This document shows, piece by piece, positions 46,436 to 55,403 of a stretch of 64,000 nt of DNA (within the stretch, counting starts at the first letter, position 1; each line of letters begins with the position of its first letter). Location: positions 1 to 64,000 of the forward strand of contig CAYYKD010000006.1 of the NCBI GenBank assembly GCA_964471825.1. Reading direction: 5' to 3'. Source of the DNA: CAYYKD01 sp964471825 (GTDB taxonomy: Bacteria; Spirochaetota; GWE2-31-10; CAYYKD01). Below the pieces are notes generated by a model. The model did no database searches. It saw only the letters and a list, made by a program, of their open reading frames with translations, and had not been told where the DNA came from. A program made the position numbers and the translations under genes.

Positions 46436-47164
46436 TCATTCTTGGCTTGCACCGGTTGATGAGTAAATAAATCCTACACCTTTTATGGTCTTTATAAACA
46501 GTGGAGATTTGCAGTCAGCTTCTACGAGTGTACGCAATAGATGAAGGTGAACAGTAATTGTGTTATCGTTATATAGTTCCTCATTGCCCCAAACACGATT
46601 ATAGATCTGTTCCTTTGAGAGTACAATATTCTCATTCTGTATAAAATATAGAAAAAGGCTGAACAACTTTTTTTTCATCTGTATCTGTATTTTATTTTTA
46701 TATACCATGTATGATTGCAGATCAATTCTAAATGGACCCGAGATGATCTCTTGTTGTACAAGTTTTGCTTGTTTATATAATGAGTTATTCTGTGATATCA
46801 GCTTTTTTATTCTTATAAGTAACTCTTCATTGTAGAATGGTTTTGTAAGATAGTCATCGCACCCGGCTTCAAAAGTTTTTACTTTGCAGTCAATATTTTC
46901 AATCGTAGAGATAACTATAACAGGCGTATCAATATTTTGCCGCCGTAGTGAAAGTATTATTTCAGTACCATCCGCATCTCCAAGGTTTAGGTCAAGTACA
47001 ATCAGATCAATAAATTCTTTTTTTAGTACACTAAATGCATCTTTAACATTAGTAGCACTATGAACAATAAAGTTGTTTTTCACCAGATATTTGCTGATCA
47101 TCTGTAGTGTGTAGTTATTGTCTTCAACAACTAAGATGTTATGATTAATACTGTGCTTATTAAT
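46436..47164 (-). CDS. OmpR-family response regulator with putative AUU start
   Basis: The receiver (VVED acidic pocket, phospho-Asp in IVLDLNLGD, Lys in YLTKPF) is followed by a winged-helix Trans_reg_C domain (SKEQIYNRVWG, TITVHLHLLRTLVEA, TIKGVGFIY). The first ATG in frame (47101) would remove the ILVVEDN strand and acidic pocket. Upstream the frame is open and contains no ATG, GTG or TTG that restores it. An ATT codon at 47164-47162, with GGAGG 7-8 nt before it, gives INKHSINHNILVVEDNN... and a full-length 242-aa protein. The ATT overlaps the stop of the upstream kinase (ATTAA), so the pair is translationally coupled. Confidence 0.8.
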   Translation of the reverse strand: MNKHSINHNILVVEDNNYTLQMISKYLVKNNFIVHSATNVKDAFSVLKKEFIDLIVLDLNLGDADGTEIILSLRRQNIDTPVIVISTIENIDCKVKTFEAGCDDYLTKPFYNEELLIRIKKLISQNNSLYKQAKLVQQEIISGPFRIDLQSYMVYKNKIQIQMKKKLFSLFLYFIQNENIVLSKEQIYNRVWGNEELYNDNTITVHLHLLRTLVEADCKSPLFIKTIKGVGFIYSSTGASQE

Positions 47165-48992
47165 TATGAAACCCTCCGTTCAAATCGTTTTTTGTAAAGA
47201 TCAGTTGAAAACAGGCACCTTTAGAATTGTCGGACTGAGTATTATTTGATAAGTTTGATTCATCAAGTAAGGTTATCTTCACCTTTAAGCATTCGGCTAT
47301 CATTCTGACAAGATAGAGCCCTAGCCCTGTAGAACTTTCGCCACCTGTCGGTTTTGCAGATAGCTTTTGAAATTTGCCATAGAGTTGTTTTCTATCTTGT
47401 TCTGAGAAACCGGGGCCGCCGTCAGTTATCGTCCATCTTATTGTATTCTCATCTTCCGTAATATTGATTAGTACGATACTATTGTTAAATGAATACTTAA
47501 CGGCATTCTCAATGAGGTTCTCAAGGGTTACTTTTATTAAAAAGTAGTTACTGTAAATCTTAGATTTGATATCAGAGATAACCTTAAAAGTTATGTTTTT
47601 AGCTGTGAACTGAATAATGCTATTGTTAATTATAAGCTCAGTTGTTTCCATGAGGTCGATTTCATCCTTATAGTCACCAGCAAATCCCTCATCCAGCTTG
47701 AGATAGGTCATAATGTTCTCATTGAGCGTTCTTATATTTCTTGAGGCATTATGGATCATAATTAGCGATTGATTATTTCTATCATTCTCAAGGAGTTCTT
47801 TGCATAGTTCAAGCTGCAGCATGATCGACGGGCTTGAATTGTGGCTGATCAGATGCAATAGGGATGTCCTTAGATCAACTAGTTTCTTGTTTTCTACCAG
47901 CTCATTATTTAATTCAGTATTTAGTTTTGCTAATTCTTTAATCTGCGATTGAATTGTTTTTGTGAGTATATTGAGATTTGTGTTTACAGATCTGAACTCA
48001 TCCTCACTTTGTATAACATATTCAATTCTATACTCACCTTGAACTATCCTTCCGATGTAGTTATTGATCAATACTATCTTGCCTATGGTATTTTTTGAAA
48101 GGTAGTATCCTGCTACTATACTGCAGGCTAGACTAAACATAAATATTAAGAATATTATTGTAAACACAGGTGTGATCTCTTTGATAACATCCTCTGCATT
48201 GTATAGGCTCACAAGACACAACTTTAGTTTAGAAATCTCAGATATTTTATAATAGTAGTTTCTATTATCAATCTCAATCAGATTGTTGTTTGTTCCTATT
48301 ATACTTTTCCAGTTATAGCTTTTATTTTCAATAATCAATTCACTTCCGCCTTGATTTAAGCTGACGGCAAATCCCTCATCAGATATAACCAGTAGCCTTG
48401 TGTTTTTATCAGAGGAGTAGTTCTGCATTAGTTTCAAGAAATCCATTGCAGTTGTGTCGATTGAGAGAACACCTGTATAGTTATTATTTGTATCTTTTAT
48501 TCCTAAAGTTGCAGAGATAACAATATCACCTGTTATATACTCTGTATATGGTGAAGTCCATTTAATCGTATTGGACTCTTTTCCGGTGATAAACCATGGC
48601 CTTTTAAGAAGATTATAACCTTTTGGGGGTGTCCATTCCGGACTGACACATATTTGATTATGATTTGAGCCGTAGTAGATCCAGCATCGTTCAGGAAACA
48701 GGGTCTGACACAATTCCCAATCACTTAGCACTTCTTCTTTGTATTTTGGGTTATTGTATATATAGGGAAGTTTCGGATCCTTTGATAATGATATCAAGAG
48801 TGATTCGGTATCAGTTATGTGTTTGTTAATGACATTTATCCTAAGCGATTCAAGGATCTCGCCCTGTTCAAAGTGGATTCTTTTTTCTATCTGTGTTTTA
48901 TATATCATTAGAAATGTGATACCCATGACTGATATCGGTAAGATAATTAAGGATATAAATAGTGAATAAAACTTTGTGCTTATTGACTTCAC
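47160..48992 (-). CDS. membrane sensor histidine kinase with Cache-type sensor domain
   Basis: The 610-aa kinase starts at GTG 48992 (GGAG 11 nt upstream). TM1 is at about residues 8-30. An extracytoplasmic dCache-like domain follows (about 35-270; WIYYGSNHNQICVSPEWTPP, RPWFITGKES, GVLSIDTTAMDFLKL). Then come TM2 (VFTIIFLIFMFSLACSIVAG), HAMP, a coiled coil, a dimerisation helix with His in LLHLISHNSSPS, and HATPase_c with ENAVKYSF, DGGPGFSE and STGLGLYLVRM. Its stop overlaps the start of the OmpR-type regulator, its obvious partner. The ligand is unknown; dCache domains bind small organic molecules. Confidence 0.85.
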   Translation of the reverse strand: MKSISTKFYSLFISLIILPISVMGITFLMIYKTQIEKRIHFEQGEILESLRINVINKHITDTESLLISLSKDPKLPYIYNNPKYKEEVLSDWELCQTLFPERCWIYYGSNHNQICVSPEWTPPKGYNLLKRPWFITGKESNTIKWTSPYTEYITGDIVISATLGIKDTNNNYTGVLSIDTTAMDFLKLMQNYSSDKNTRLLVISDEGFAVSLNQGGSELIIENKSYNWKSIIGTNNNLIEIDNRNYYYKISEISKLKLCLVSLYNAEDVIKEITPVFTIIFLIFMFSLACSIVAGYYLSKNTIGKIVLINNYIGRIVQGEYRIEYVIQSEDEFRSVNTNLNILTKTIQSQIKELAKLNTELNNELVENKKLVDLRTSLLHLISHNSSPSIMLQLELCKELLENDRNNQSLIMIHNASRNIRTLNENIMTYLKLDEGFAGDYKDEIDLMETTELIINNSIIQFTAKNITFKVISDIKSKIYSNYFLIKVTLENLIENAVKYSFNNSIVLINITEDENTIRWTITDGGPGFSEQDRKQLYGKFQKLSAKPTGGESSTGLGLYLVRMIAECLKVKITLLDESNLSNNTQSDNSKGACFQLIFTKNDLNGGFHN

Positions 48993-49045
48993 GATTATAT
49001 TGTCTCCTAGAAAGTTTTACAATCCAAAATTTGAAGATATCATTA

Positions 49046-49063
49046 ATTTTTGCAAGAGCCTCT
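49046..49063. repeat. solo 18-bp end of the MITE-like family
   Basis: ATTTTTGCAAGAGCCTCT is identical to the right terminal repeat of the element at 318-500 (483-500). The adjoining 20-30 bp are only weakly similar (TCCAAAATTTG) and no second end is found, so this is a degraded or deleted copy. It lies between the sensor kinase and the hydrolase gene, upstream of the kinase. Confidence 0.65.
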
Positions 49064-49088
49064 ACATTAAACTATTTAATAAGGTGCG

Positions 49089-49835
49089 TTAGTTTAAATA
49101 TTCTATAACCATCTTAGCAAAGTCAATAGACCTTTCCATGTGTGGAATATGCCCTGTATTAGGTACGATCCATAGTTTCGACCTTCTTCTTTTCAAAACA
49201 AAACCAGCTATTGCATGAGCTATATTAAAATAGAAATCTCTATCACCATATATAAAAAACATTTCATTTTTCATCATCTTAATTGAGGGCATAATAGTAT
49301 AATATCTGTACATAATATAGGAGTCCTTATAGGCTCTCATTATATCCCATAACTTTTGTGCATAACCAAGGCCATGCATTTCGTTTAGTTGATCTCTGAA
49401 TTCAGTTTCAAGATCTTCAAAGGGTTTAAAAGTCCAGTCACATTTGTCCTCAGAGTATTCATCTGTATAGAGTCCCCCTGCTTCGATTATAAGTTTATGC
49501 ACCATATCAGGGTATTGATGAGTAAACTGAACTGCAATTGCAGCACCCAGACAGTGTCCACATAGATGAAATGTTTGAATGCCTAGTGCCTCTGTAAATG
49601 ATTTTAGTTCATCAACACCGGATTCTATAATGTCACCCGTAAAGTTATCAATATGCGTCGAACGCCCATAACCCCGTCTATCATAGGCTACTACTGTAAA
49701 GTGAGCGGATAACAGGTCATATACTTTGTCCCATGTCTTGATACCGAAAAACCCGTCGTGTAGTAGAATAAGGTGTGGGCCGTTACCCTTAATCTCATAA
49801 TTAATCTCATAGTCATTCATGTTTATAATTGGCAT
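49089..49835 (-). CDS. alpha/beta hydrolase with Cys at the nucleophile position
   Basis: From ATG 49835 the product is 248 aa with an alpha/beta-hydrolase fold: LILLHDGFFG (oxyanion region), VVAYDRRGYGRS, nucleophile elbow GHCLGA with Cys95 instead of Ser, acid candidate in IYGDRDFYF and His in NTGHIPHMERS. A Cys nucleophile occurs in dienelactone hydrolases and a few others. The substrate is unknown. Only 48 nt separate its start from that of the divergent murE. Confidence 0.8.
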   Translation of the reverse strand: MPIINMNDYEINYEIKGNGPHLILLHDGFFGIKTWDKVYDLLSAHFTVVAYDRRGYGRSTHIDNFTGDIIESGVDELKSFTEALGIQTFHLCGHCLGAAIAVQFTHQYPDMVHKLIIEAGGLYTDEYSEDKCDWTFKPFEDLETEFRDQLNEMHGLGYAQKLWDIMRAYKDSYIMYRYYTIMPSIKMMKNEMFFIYGDRDFYFNIAHAIAGFVLKRRRSKLWIVPNTGHIPHMERSIDFAKMVIEYLN

Positions 49836-49844
49836 AATTCTCTC

Positions 49845-49873
49845 TTTACATGCTCGCATTTTTTTGATACTAT
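49845..49873 (+). promoter_or_regulatory. promoter of murE, near-leaderless
   Basis: TTTACA (49845-49850), 17 nt, TACTAT (49868-49873). ATG 49884 follows after 10 nt, so the predicted mRNA has a leader of only a few nucleotides and no Shine-Dalgarno site. Confidence 0.5.
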
Positions 49874-49883
49874 TGCAAGATAT

Positions 49884-51419
49884 ATGACTATAAATGAAAT
49901 TTTTAAAAATGTTAACACCGAATATTCAATAATTATAGATAATTTTAATGAAGAGATAGATATTCTCACATTAAGTTCAAAAAAGACCTCTCGCAGTTCA
50001 ATTTTCTTTGCTGTAAAAGGTTTCAAGACAGATGGTCATAGGTTTATTCGGGATGCATATAATCACGGATGTAGGACTTTTGTTGTTGAACATACCGACC
50101 ATATTGATACTGACATCTACAATTGCTCAACTATTCTGATAGTCCGTAATATCAGGCTTGCATTTGCACTTGCTAATACAAGTCTCTTTGGTAATCCATC
50201 CAGGGATCTTAAGATGATTGGCATAACAGGTACTAAGGGCAAGTCAAGTGTCACAGACCTGACGAATAGACTTCTCTCTGAGAACCTTAATACTGCAATG
50301 TTATCAACAATTAAAAATGTTATAGCAGGTCGTGTCTATCAAACAGATAAGACAACTTTAGAATCCGATATTTTACAGGGATATCTCCTTGATGCTAAAG
50401 CAGCAGGGTCGACGCATGCCATTGTTGAGGTAAGCAGTCATGCAGTAACTCTTCACAGGATAGGTGGAATAGAGTGGGATTGTTGTGTGTTTACCTCATT
50501 CAGCAGGGACCACCTTGATCTCTATGGTTCAATGGAGAACTACTTTGATGCTAAGGTTGAGCTTTTTAGGAATCTAAACTGTTCCGGTAAGAAAAACAGA
50601 TCAGCTTTTGTAAATATTGATGATCCAAAGGGGCATGAAGTTTGTAGAGAGCTTCATAGTGACATAAGATTAATCAGAGTAGGTAGGCCGGAGTCTTTTG
50701 ATACACCTCCGACTCTTAATGATTTTGTGATTACTGATCCTCTCTCAAGTTATGAGGGGATTAAATTTACCCTAAAAAGGGGTAACTCTGCAATAGACAT
50801 AACAACTCATATGAGAGGGGAGTTTAACATAAACAATATTGCTTTAGCTGTAGCAATTGCCCTTGAAAATGGGATAGAACCGGTTGTAGTTCAGAGAGTG
50901 ATTTCCGAAGCCCGGGGTGTAGACGGTAGATTTCAGATCGTAATTTCTTCTCCCTATATTGCTATTGTTGATTATGCCCACTCTCCTGATTCACTTACTA
51001 AGATCCTGGAGGAGGCTCGAAAAATAGTGAGAGGAAGACTTATTGTAGTTTTTGGATGTACCGGGGATAGAGATAAGGAAAAACGCCCCATAATGGGGGG
51101 CATAGCTGCAAAATTAGCTGATTATACGCTTGTAACAAATGATGATACATATACGGAGGATCCGGCAATAATAGCGGCTGATGTTGTAAGAGGTTTGATA
51201 GAAAGTGGTAAAAGATCAGGAGTGGATTACAGTGTGATCCTCGATAGAAAGAAGGCGTTGAAAGAAGCCATCCTGGGGGCAAGAGAAGGGGATGTTATTG
51301 TTGCAGCCGGCATGGGGCATCAAACAAAGCAGATACTTAAAGATGGACCTGTTGAGTATAGTGATACGGAAACTATCTTAAGTATATCGCGAGAGATTAG
51401 TGACACAAAACAGTCATAA
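49884..51419 (+). CDS. murE: UDP-N-acetylmuramyl-tripeptide synthetase MurE
   Basis: This ATP-dependent cytoplasmic ligase adds the third residue to UDP-MurNAc-L-Ala-D-Glu. The 511-aa protein starts at ATG 49884 (MTINEIFKNV). Domain 1 binds UDP-MurNAc, the central domain has the P-loop GITGTKGKSS, the region VEVSSHAVTLHRI holds catalytic residues, and the C-terminal domain has VVFGCTGDRDKEKRPIMG. The substrate-specificity loop reads DDTYTEDP (51141-51164) where meso-DAP enzymes have DNPR, so DAP is unlikely. Spirochaetes studied chemically use L-ornithine. The gene stands alone, divergent from the hydrolase. Confidence 0.9.
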   Translation: MTINEIFKNVNTEYSIIIDNFNEEIDILTLSSKKTSRSSIFFAVKGFKTDGHRFIRDAYNHGCRTFVVEHTDHIDTDIYNCSTILIVRNIRLAFALANTSLFGNPSRDLKMIGITGTKGKSSVTDLTNRLLSENLNTAMLSTIKNVIAGRVYQTDKTTLESDILQGYLLDAKAAGSTHAIVEVSSHAVTLHRIGGIEWDCCVFTSFSRDHLDLYGSMENYFDAKVELFRNLNCSGKKNRSAFVNIDDPKGHEVCRELHSDIRLIRVGRPESFDTPPTLNDFVITDPLSSYEGIKFTLKRGNSAIDITTHMRGEFNINNIALAVAIALENGIEPVVVQRVISEARGVDGRFQIVISSPYIAIVDYAHSPDSLTKILEEARKIVRGRLIVVFGCTGDRDKEKRPIMGGIAAKLADYTLVTNDDTYTEDPAIIAADVVRGLIESGKRSGVDYSVILDRKKALKEAILGAREGDVIVAAGMGHQTKQILKDGPVEYSDTETILSISREISDTKQS

Positions 51420-51501
51420 AAATTAAAAATTTATTTGTAAATAATGTTTAAAATTTAAAATAATCCGATAATATATTTAATAATTAATAGTATCATGCGT
51501 A

Positions 51502-52836
51502 ATGCGGGATAAACAAAGTGAGATTATGGAAAAAACAGCCAAGATACTTTACATTGATGATGAAGAATACAATTTAACACTATTATCCAAAATTTTTAAA
51601 AACACCAAATACGATTTATTAATTGCAACTGATGGTCTTGAGGGGATTGATATTGCTCAAGTTAATAAGCTTGATTTGATAATACTTGATATTAATATGG
51701 CCGGTATGAATGGCTATGAGATTGCAACCAGGCTGAAGGCTATAGATTCACTTAGAGATGTTCCGCTAATCGCCCTCACAGCTAATTCTACTATGAAGTC
51801 AAGGGATATGGCACTTATTTCCGGTTGCGACGGGTTTATTAAGAAGCCGATTATTCCGGATAAGATAACTTTTGAGATTAACGAGTATATCAATGGTAAA
51901 AGAGAATCAATAGAGAGGGACAGGCAGATTGAGCTGATGAAGCAGTATAATCTAGAGCTTGTTGAACATCTCGAAAAAGAGATAAGAGATCTCCGTCATG
52001 CCAATACAGATCTTAGAGATCTTGATAAGTTGAAGTCAGATTTTATAACTATTGCAAGTCATGAATTAAGAACGCCTCTTGTTACTATAGTTGGATATAT
52101 CGGTCTATTAATGTCAAAGAGAATATCACCTTTGACCCCTGAAGTTGAGAAGATGCTAAAAGTTGTGGAGAGAAACATCTCAAAACTTCAGAATAGAGTA
52201 CAGGATATGTTGACAATTTCTTACATCGAGAAGAAAGTTCCATTCTTGAAACTTAGATCTGTAACACCAATTAATATTGCTGAGAATATCCTTGAAGACA
52301 ATGCACTTGTTTTGGCTGAAAGGATGCTTGCCGCAAAACTACATATTAGGGGTGACATTCCTGAAATAGAGTGTGATCCGGAGAAAATTGAACAGGTAAT
52401 AAGTAATGTGTTTAACAATGCAATCAAGTATACTGAAGATTTCGGTATGATAGAATTGTCAATATGTTACCCATCAACAAAGATAAATGATAGATATGAG
52501 CTTGATCCTGAAAAATATGTTGATATACTTATTGAGGATAACGGTATAGGGGTTCCGAGAGATAAACTTGAAAAGATATTTGGTAAGTTTATTGAGTTAA
52601 CAAATGTTGATATGCACCATTCCTCAGATCATGAATTTATGGGGTGTGGTTCAGGTCTTGGGTTATCAATATCAAGAGGGATTATAGAGAGCCATTGTGG
52701 ATTTATATGGGCTGATAATAGAGAGCCAAAAGGCACATCAATAGTTATAGTCTTGCCTAAGATTATTGAAAATAAACGGGCTTTTGTAAATATTGATTCG
52801 AAGGATTTTATTTCTTTTATTGAGGGTAGTTTTTAA
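51502..52836 (+). CDS. response regulator-histidine kinase hybrid (receiver at N-terminus)
   Basis: This 444-aa soluble protein has an N-terminal receiver domain (IDDEEYN, phospho-Asp in LIILDINMAG, IKKPI). A coiled coil (about 130-175) and a HisKA domain follow (phospho-His in TIASHELRTPLVTIVGYI). HATPase_c has FNNAIKYTE, EDNGIGVP and GCGSGLGLSISRGI. It has no transmembrane segment. The layout suggests that phosphorylation of the receiver by another kinase controls the output kinase, whose target is not nearby. The start could also be ATG 51526 (MEKTAKILY). It follows murE by 82 nt. Confidence 0.85.
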   Translation: MRDKQSEIMEKTAKILYIDDEEYNLTLLSKIFKNTKYDLLIATDGLEGIDIAQVNKLDLIILDINMAGMNGYEIATRLKAIDSLRDVPLIALTANSTMKSRDMALISGCDGFIKKPIIPDKITFEINEYINGKRESIERDRQIELMKQYNLELVEHLEKEIRDLRHANTDLRDLDKLKSDFITIASHELRTPLVTIVGYIGLLMSKRISPLTPEVEKMLKVVERNISKLQNRVQDMLTISYIEKKVPFLKLRSVTPINIAENILEDNALVLAERMLAAKLHIRGDIPEIECDPEKIEQVISNVFNNAIKYTEDFGMIELSICYPSTKINDRYELDPEKYVDILIEDNGIGVPRDKLEKIFGKFIELTNVDMHHSSDHEFMGCGSGLGLSISRGIIESHCGFIWADNREPKGTSIVIVLPKIIENKRAFVNIDSKDFISFIEGSF

Positions 52837-52864
52837 TCGGGCATGTTTCTAGTCCGGGCATATT

Positions 52865-52884
52865 AAATTAGTCCTAATTTTTTT
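52865..52884. terminator. weak AT-rich hairpin between convergent genes
   Basis: AAATTA, loop GTCC, TAATTT followed by TTTT, between the hybrid kinase and the convergent patatin gene. The stem is entirely A/T, so terminator strength is doubtful. Confidence 0.4.
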
Positions 52885-52986
52885 AATACCAACAAATTTC
52901 ATTGATTTGGCACAATCTTCATGCGAGGATTTTTGTAGTTCAACCAAAAAGGCAATCTATCAACAAGATCAGTTTAGAAATGTTCA

Positions 52987-54312
52987 CTAATAATTGGTTT
53001 CCATGAGAAGTTTAAAAATTTCAGCACCGGTAATGTGTGGTATTAGATTTTTAATGATGCCCTTTAAATTCAGAGAGTCGTTTTTATCATTTATTAGTAT
53101 TTTTATTATTTCATCGTATTCACCCGGGCGCGGATCAAAGATGTTTAGTTTGCCTGCAGCCTTAAGTAAACTGCTTATGAGGTTTTGATTAAGTGAGCGT
53201 TCTTTTAGTTTTTCATTTTTAAGTCTGTCAAATTCATTACTAATCAGTTCTATAAGCTCGTCAGTGGTGTATAGTTTAAATACCGGTATTTTTAGAAATA
53301 TTGCCGCACATTCCATAAGCTGTAAAACAAGTGAGGACTCCCCTTTGCAGTCATGTGGGATTATATTGGAAACCTCTCTATAGTACTCATTGTTAGTATT
53401 AAAGGTAGATTGATTTGATATAAGCCTTGCAACTTTCTCTACAAATAATTCATTGTTAAAGCGTCTATTAAGTTTTTCGATTGTCTTTTTATTATAGGTA
53501 TAATAATAATTGACACCTCTGATATTTCCAAATATTTTCATTGCATCGTAGTACCCCATAAATATCATCTTGTCAATTTTGTATTTGTCAAAATCAAGAA
53601 TATTCCCAAGGTCATTTTTCATTTTTATATAGACTGTTTCTGTGTGTTCAATTTCGGGTTTTTTATTAATTCCGAGGCCATTTACATCAACGATTATTAT
53701 TTTTTTAAATCCCCTTTCCTTAGCCATTGAGTAGGGGAGGTTGTTATGAATGCCACCGTCAAAGTATTTTTTTCCGTCTATTGTCGTTGGTTTAAAGCCG
53801 GGCAGGGTACAGCTGGCCAGAATATAGTCGGCAAGTTTACCGTTATCAATCTGATCAAGGGTTATCTCAAGTGGTCTAAGTGTGTCTATCTCAAATGCAC
53901 AGAGACCATACATTCTGCCTGAACTTCTGATTTTTTTTTCATTGAGGTGAAACTCGATAAGTTTTTTCAAAGGTGTTGTGTTGACACCGCCATACTCTAT
54001 CATTTTATTTTTTATGATTTGAAGGTAGGAAACGGTATTTTTATTTATATTAATCTTTCCGCTGCTTATGATCTCTTCAGGAAGGTCAACTATTTTGTCA
54101 ATACTAAGATTTTGCCATACATCGATGATTTTTTCACACTCATTCTGAATTATCATTATTCCATTTAATGCACCTACAGAGGTGCCAAATACAGCATCAA
54201 TCTTTATCCCAAGTTCTTTAAGTGCCTTCCAGACTCCGGCCTGATATGCACCTTTTGAGCCACCTCCGCCAAGAACAAGTGCGTATCCATGTTCAACTTT
54301 TCTGCAAATCAT
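52987..54312 (-). CDS. patatin-like phospholipase
   Basis: This 441-aa protein has an N-terminal patatin domain (about 1-240): oxyanion loop GGGGSKGAYQAG (residues 15-26), catalytic Ser in GTSVG (about 44-48) and catalytic Asp in the DGGIHNNLP motif. The catalytic Ser-Asp dyad is complete. The C-terminal 200 residues are helical and unassigned. No signal peptide is visible, so it probably acts on membrane lipids from the cytoplasm or is exported otherwise. It lies downstream of the MITE-like copy at 54348. Confidence 0.85.
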   Translation of the reverse strand: MICRKVEHGYALVLGGGGSKGAYQAGVWKALKELGIKIDAVFGTSVGALNGIMIIQNECEKIIDVWQNLSIDKIVDLPEEIISSGKININKNTVSYLQIIKNKMIEYGGVNTTPLKKLIEFHLNEKKIRSSGRMYGLCAFEIDTLRPLEITLDQIDNGKLADYILASCTLPGFKPTTIDGKKYFDGGIHNNLPYSMAKERGFKKIIIVDVNGLGINKKPEIEHTETVYIKMKNDLGNILDFDKYKIDKMIFMGYYDAMKIFGNIRGVNYYYTYNKKTIEKLNRRFNNELFVEKVARLISNQSTFNTNNEYYREVSNIIPHDCKGESSLVLQLMECAAIFLKIPVFKLYTTDELIELISNEFDRLKNEKLKERSLNQNLISSLLKAAGKLNIFDPRPGEYDEIIKILINDKNDSLNLKGIIKNLIPHITGAEIFKLLMETNY

Positions 54313-54347
54313 GTTATTTCCTTACTTAGCCTCTATAGCTTTATTTT

Positions 54348-54460
54348 AGGAGCCTCTTGCAAAAATCCCTTCAGCTTTTCATCGCTCCCTTTTTGATTTG
54401 AAGGGTAGCGATACTCTTGCTTGATCTTTTATTTGTTAAACGATCGTCAAACAGTGGCTT
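54348..54460. mobile_element. truncated copy of the MITE-like family
   Basis: The left end GAGCCTCTTGCAAAAAT (54350-54366) matches the end of the 318-500 element except for one base. A 25-nt block (54417-54441) is identical to 348-372. Between them a private hairpin ATCGCT-CCCT...AGGG-t-AGCGAT (54381-54412) is present. No right terminal repeat is seen, so the copy is truncated near the stop of the adjacent lipoprotein gene (54471). It fills the intergenic space upstream of the patatin gene and may carry or disrupt its promoter. Confidence 0.65.
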
Positions 54461-54470
54461 AAAAGGGTGC

Positions 54471-55403
54471 CTATAGTAATTCTAAGGGATGAATTTTCCT
54501 GTCATATACTTTTATTCCGATTGAGTTAAGGATTTTTTTTAGTTCATTGAAATCGATGTTGTCAACAGGCCCGATCATCAATCGTATCTGTACCTCACCT
54601 GTAGTAATGTACTCAACAATTGCAAAATGAAAATTCTTAGCAGTTCTTTCCTTGACATTAAAAAACAATCCGATAGCCTCAGAGTCATTTATTTTTTTGA
54701 CGATTGTTGAAATGTTGGTGTTTAATTCAGGCTTAAATGAACCGATATTCATGAAGGTGTCTTTTTTTAACTCCGGTTTGCTAAATATTCCATCTATTTT
54801 TGTTATCATTCCATAGTAACCATTTAGATTGTTGATTTCATTAAATGTTATATACTTAAAGATTGTATGATCAACTTTTAGATCGGGCAATTCCTCGACT
54901 ACTTCTTTTACTTCCTTAATCTCCGGCACATTTTTGAAGTACACAATGCCGAATGTATCCTGTTTTAAAAAATCATTTACTATATAATCAATGATTTTTT
55001 TTGGGTCAATATGGTTGTCCTCAAGCAACATAACCTCATTGTTTTTTCTATTTCCGTTTATAAAGAGTGCTTCGTATTTTAGATTATTTTCTTTGTCAAA
55101 TTCTACCGGTTTTATCGTAAGAATATAGTAATTTGGATCGCCCTTTTTAATATCTAGTTCATTTGCAATCTTTTCCGGATTTGATATGATTTTTTCGTTA
55201 TTTACAGTTGTTTTTGCCTCTTCATAGACCACCTTGTCTTTTACAGTCTTAGATATGTTATCTGTTATTAACCCGGTAAATATTGAGGAGTCCCATACAA
55301 TTTCTTTGTTTGCATCAGTGATCAGTACGATACGATGAGTTTTGGTGCAGGATGCAAAAACGACTATTGTTAAAATCAAGACCAGAATTTTCTTATTATT
55401 CAT
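54471..55403 (-). CDS. lipoprotein with SPOR-like C-terminal domain
   Basis: From ATG 55403 (GGAG 9 nt upstream) the product is 310 aa with a lipoprotein signal (KKILVLILTIVVFASC). A middle region of unknown fold follows. The C-terminal segment NFHFAIVEYITTGEVQIRLM, GPVDNIDFNELKKILNSIGI has the beta-alpha-beta pattern of SPOR domains, which bind denuded peptidoglycan. It overlaps the stop of the upstream 763-aa gene by 8 nt. That gene also ends in a SPOR-like domain, which suggests joint envelope function. Confidence 0.6.
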   Translation of the reverse strand: MNNKKILVLILTIVVFASCTKTHRIVLITDANKEIVWDSSIFTGLITDNISKTVKDKVVYEEAKTTVNNEKIISNPEKIANELDIKKGDPNYYILTIKPVEFDKENNLKYEALFINGNRKNNEVMLLEDNHIDPKKIIDYIVNDFLKQDTFGIVYFKNVPEIKEVKEVVEELPDLKVDHTIFKYITFNEINNLNGYYGMITKIDGIFSKPELKKDTFMNIGSFKPELNTNISTIVKKINDSEAIGLFFNVKERTAKNFHFAIVEYITTGEVQIRLMIGPVDNIDFNELKKILNSIGIKVYDRKIHPLELL

